A DNA stretch of 8,401 nucleotides, taken from NCBI GenBank assembly GCA_002693605.1, contig NZQO01000151.1, positions 1-8,401 of the forward strand, in the 5' to 3' direction. The DNA comes from Flavobacteriaceae bacterium. Its GTDB lineage: Bacteria; Bacteroidota; Bacteroidia; Flavobacteriales; Flavobacteriaceae. Every line of letters starts with the position of its first letter. The first letter of the stretch is position 1. Below are positions 6,607 through 8,401 of this stretch, piece by piece. The notes under the pieces are model-generated. The model was not told the DNA's origin. It saw nothing but the letters and a program-made list of their open reading frames with translations, and did not search any database. The position numbers and the translations under genes are program-made.

Positions 6607-8393
6607 TTTTGTAAATGGGTTACTATCTTCTTTGCGCGGCTGGCCCCCACTACAGCGGCCAATTCATCGAAACTTGCATTTTCTATGCGCTTTAAACTCT
6701 TAAAGCGCTTTAGCAGTTCAACAACGGTCTTTTCACCAATACCGGGAATAGCTTCTAACGAGGTACTCAATGCCTCCTTGCTGCGCTTGTCGCGATGGAA
6801 GGTAATTCCGAAGCGGTGCGCCTCGTTCCGCAATTGCTGGATAATCTTCAAGGTCTCACTTTTTTTGTCCAAATACAAGGGAATGGGGTCATCTGGATAA
6901 AAAAGTTCTTCCAAGCGCTTGGCAATACCTACTATGGCTATTTTTCCCCGAAGTCCCAATGCGTCGAGACTTTTCAGTGCTGAGGACAGCTGGCCCTTTC
7001 CCCCATCTATGATGATTAGTTGCGGCAAGGGTTGCTCTTCGTCGAGCAATCTTTTGTAGCGCCTGTACACCACTTCTTCCATGGAGGCAAAATCATCGGG
7101 CCCCGTAACGGTTTTTATGTTGAACTTACGATAGTCCTTCTTGCTCGGTTTGCCATTCTTGAAGACTACGCAGGCCGCGACGGGGTTTGACCCCTGTATG
7201 TTACTGTTGTCGAAACACTCAATATGGCGGGGCTCTTCCGAGAGGCGGAGATCCTTCTTCATCTGTGCCATAATGCGGTTTTCGTGCCGGTCTGGATCTA
7301 CGATCTTTGCCTGCTTGAAGCGCTCCATACGGTAGTACTTGGCATTGCGCTCAGACAGCTCTAGGATTTTCCGTTTGTCTCCCAGCTTGGGGACGTGTAC
7401 TTTCAGGCCCTCCTCGGTCTCGATGGGAAACGGCACGAACAGTTCTTTCGACTGGGAGTTGAAACGCTGCCGTAGCTCTACTACTGCCAAGGTAAGCAAC
7501 TCTTCGTCGCTTTCCTGCAATTTCTTTTTAATTTCCAGGGTGTGGGAGCGAATAATGCTTCCGAAGGAAACTTGGAGAAAATTCACGTAGGCATACCCCT
7601 CGTCTGATACGATGGAAAACACATCTACGTTATTGATTTTCGGGTTTACAACGGTGCTCTTTACCTGGTAATTTTCGAGCACGTCTATTTTTTCCTTTAT
7701 GCGCTGGGCGTCCTCGAATTTCAGCTCTGCTGCATAGCGCTTCATCTGGTTTTTAAATTGTGCGAGCGAATCCTTGAAGTTTCCCTTTATGATGTTGCGT
7801 ATGGCCTCGATGTTCTCGGTATAGTCTGTCTCTGCCTGTTTTCCTTCACAGGGGCCCGCGCAATTGCCAAGATGATATTCTAGGCATACCTTATATTTAT
7901 CTGCCCGGATTTTCTCTTCGGCCAAATCATAATTACAGGTGCGCAAGGGGTATAGGCCCCGAATGAGATCGAGCAAGGTATGGACCGTTTTCATACTAGT
8001 GTAGGGGCCATAGTATTCAGACCCATCTTTGATGAATCTTCGGGTAGAGAATACCCGCGGAAACCGTTCATTCTTTATGCATATCCAAGGGTACGATTTG
8101 TCGTCCTTCAAAAGCACGTTATAGCGCGGCTGGTATTTCTTAATCAGGTTATTCTCCAGTAACAGGGCATCAGTCTCGGTGGCCACGACAATATGCTTAA
8201 TGGTTTCGATTTTTTTCACCATTAGCCGCGTTCTAGCAATGTCGTGCTGCTTGGTAAAGTAGGACGCCACCCGTTTTTTGAGGTTCTTGGCCTTGCCCAC
8301 ATAGAGCAACTTCCCGTTCTTGTCGAAATACTGGTACACGCCCGGAGCATCGGGCAAGGTGGCAATTTGGAGAGTAACAGACGGTTGGGCCAT
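6603..8393 (-). CDS. uvrC: UvrABC excinuclease subunit C
   Basis: Cytosolic nuclease of nucleotide excision repair; with UvrB on damaged DNA it incises 3' and then 5' of the lesion. Domains in order: GIY-YIG nuclease (about 13-95) with GVY (18-20), YVG (31-33), Arg41 and Glu80 in LLLENNLIK; four cysteines (153, 170, 178, 182) in the arrangement now known to bind a [4Fe-4S] cluster; a UVR motif (about 214-246, ELKFEDAQRIKEKIDVLE) that contacts UvrB; the RNase H-like endonuclease with Asp395 (ECFDNSNIQG), Asp463 (IIDGGKGQ) and His526 (EAHRF); and tandem helix-hairpin-helix motifs (about 545-596, IPGIGEKTVVELL). At 596 residues it is full length. The ATG at 8393 places LPDAPGVYQYF at the usual distance from the start; only 8 nt upstream are in the window, so its promoter is not visible. 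It is co-directional with and overlaps the patatin-like gene. Confidence 0.97.
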   Translation of the reverse strand: MAQPSVTLQIATLPDAPGVYQYFDKNGKLLYVGKAKNLKKRVASYFTKQHDIARTRLMVKKIETIKHIVVATETDALLLENNLIKKYQPRYNVLLKDDKSYPWICIKNERFPRVFSTRRFIKDGSEYYGPYTSMKTVHTLLDLIRGLYPLRTCNYDLAEEKIRADKYKVCLEYHLGNCAGPCEGKQAETDYTENIEAIRNIIKGNFKDSLAQFKNQMKRYAAELKFEDAQRIKEKIDVLENYQVKSTVVNPKINNVDVFSIVSDEGYAYVNFLQVSFGSIIRSHTLEIKKKLQESDEELLTLAVVELRQRFNSQSKELFVPFPIETEEGLKVHVPKLGDKRKILELSERNAKYYRMERFKQAKIVDPDRHENRIMAQMKKDLRLSEEPRHIECFDNSNIQGSNPVAACVVFKNGKPSKKDYRKFNIKTVTGPDDFASMEEVVYRRYKRLLDEEQPLPQLIIIDGGKGQLSSALKSLDALGLRGKIAIVGIAKRLEELFYPDDPIPLYLDKKSETLKIIQQLRNEAHRFGITFHRDKRSKEALSTSLEAIPGIGEKTVVELLKRFKSLKRIENASFDELAAVVGASRAKKIVTHLQK

Positions 8394-8401
8394 AGGTCAA
8401 A

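Noticed and set aside
1..8401. Mobile elements, CRISPR arrays, tRNA/rRNA genes, riboswitches or prophage remnants
   Set aside because: No repeat arrays, transposase-like proteins, RNA-gene signatures or long non-coding stretches were seen; the genes are intact, co-directional and uniform in composition.

Overview
The window reads as an ordinary chromosomal stretch from a member of the Bacteroidota, most likely a (marine) Flavobacteriaceae. The evidence is: base composition of roughly mid-40s percent GC by eye; no recognisable Shine-Dalgarno motif in front of any of the seven starts; a lipoprotein with an acidic patch just after its cysteine; and a gene order (uvrC, patatin/outer-membrane-barrel protein, homogentisate dioxygenase, HPPD, DUF3108 protein, tryptophan-dioxygenase-family protein, lipoprotein) that I recall as typical of flavobacteria. 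All genes lie on the minus strand, so transcription runs from high to low coordinates.

Reading in that direction: uvrC (8393-6603, nucleotide excision repair) overlaps by 4 nt a patatin-like phospholipase fused to a POTRA and an outer-membrane beta-barrel (6606-4375). That unit appears to end in a stem-loop terminator whose 5' arm lies in the last codons of the phospholipase (4389-4343). Next comes homogentisate 1,2-dioxygenase (4312-3152), then 18 nt later 4-hydroxyphenylpyruvate dioxygenase (3133-1994), followed by a second hairpin plus T-tract (1973-1938). The last unit is a secreted DUF3108 protein (1890-1120), a tryptophan 2,3-dioxygenase family protein 3 nt later (1116-142), and the beginning of a lipoprotein that overlaps its stop codon and runs off the left edge (145-1).

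Functionally, HPPD converts 4-hydroxyphenylpyruvate to homogentisate and HmgA opens the ring to maleylacetoacetate: two consecutive steps of tyrosine/phenylalanine breakdown. The TDO-family enzyme would start tryptophan breakdown (the kynurenine route). Three iron-dependent dioxygenases therefore sit in one neighbourhood, but the hairpins suggest that the tyrosine and tryptophan enzymes are in separate transcription units, the latter together with two envelope proteins. Transaminase, maleylacetoacetate isomerase, fumarylacetoacetase and later kynurenine enzymes are not in the window.

No mobile element, CRISPR array, RNA gene or integrated element was seen, and no gap between genes exceeds about 105 nt. 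I did not find a convincing undescribed system; the points worth a second look are modest and are listed as findings.
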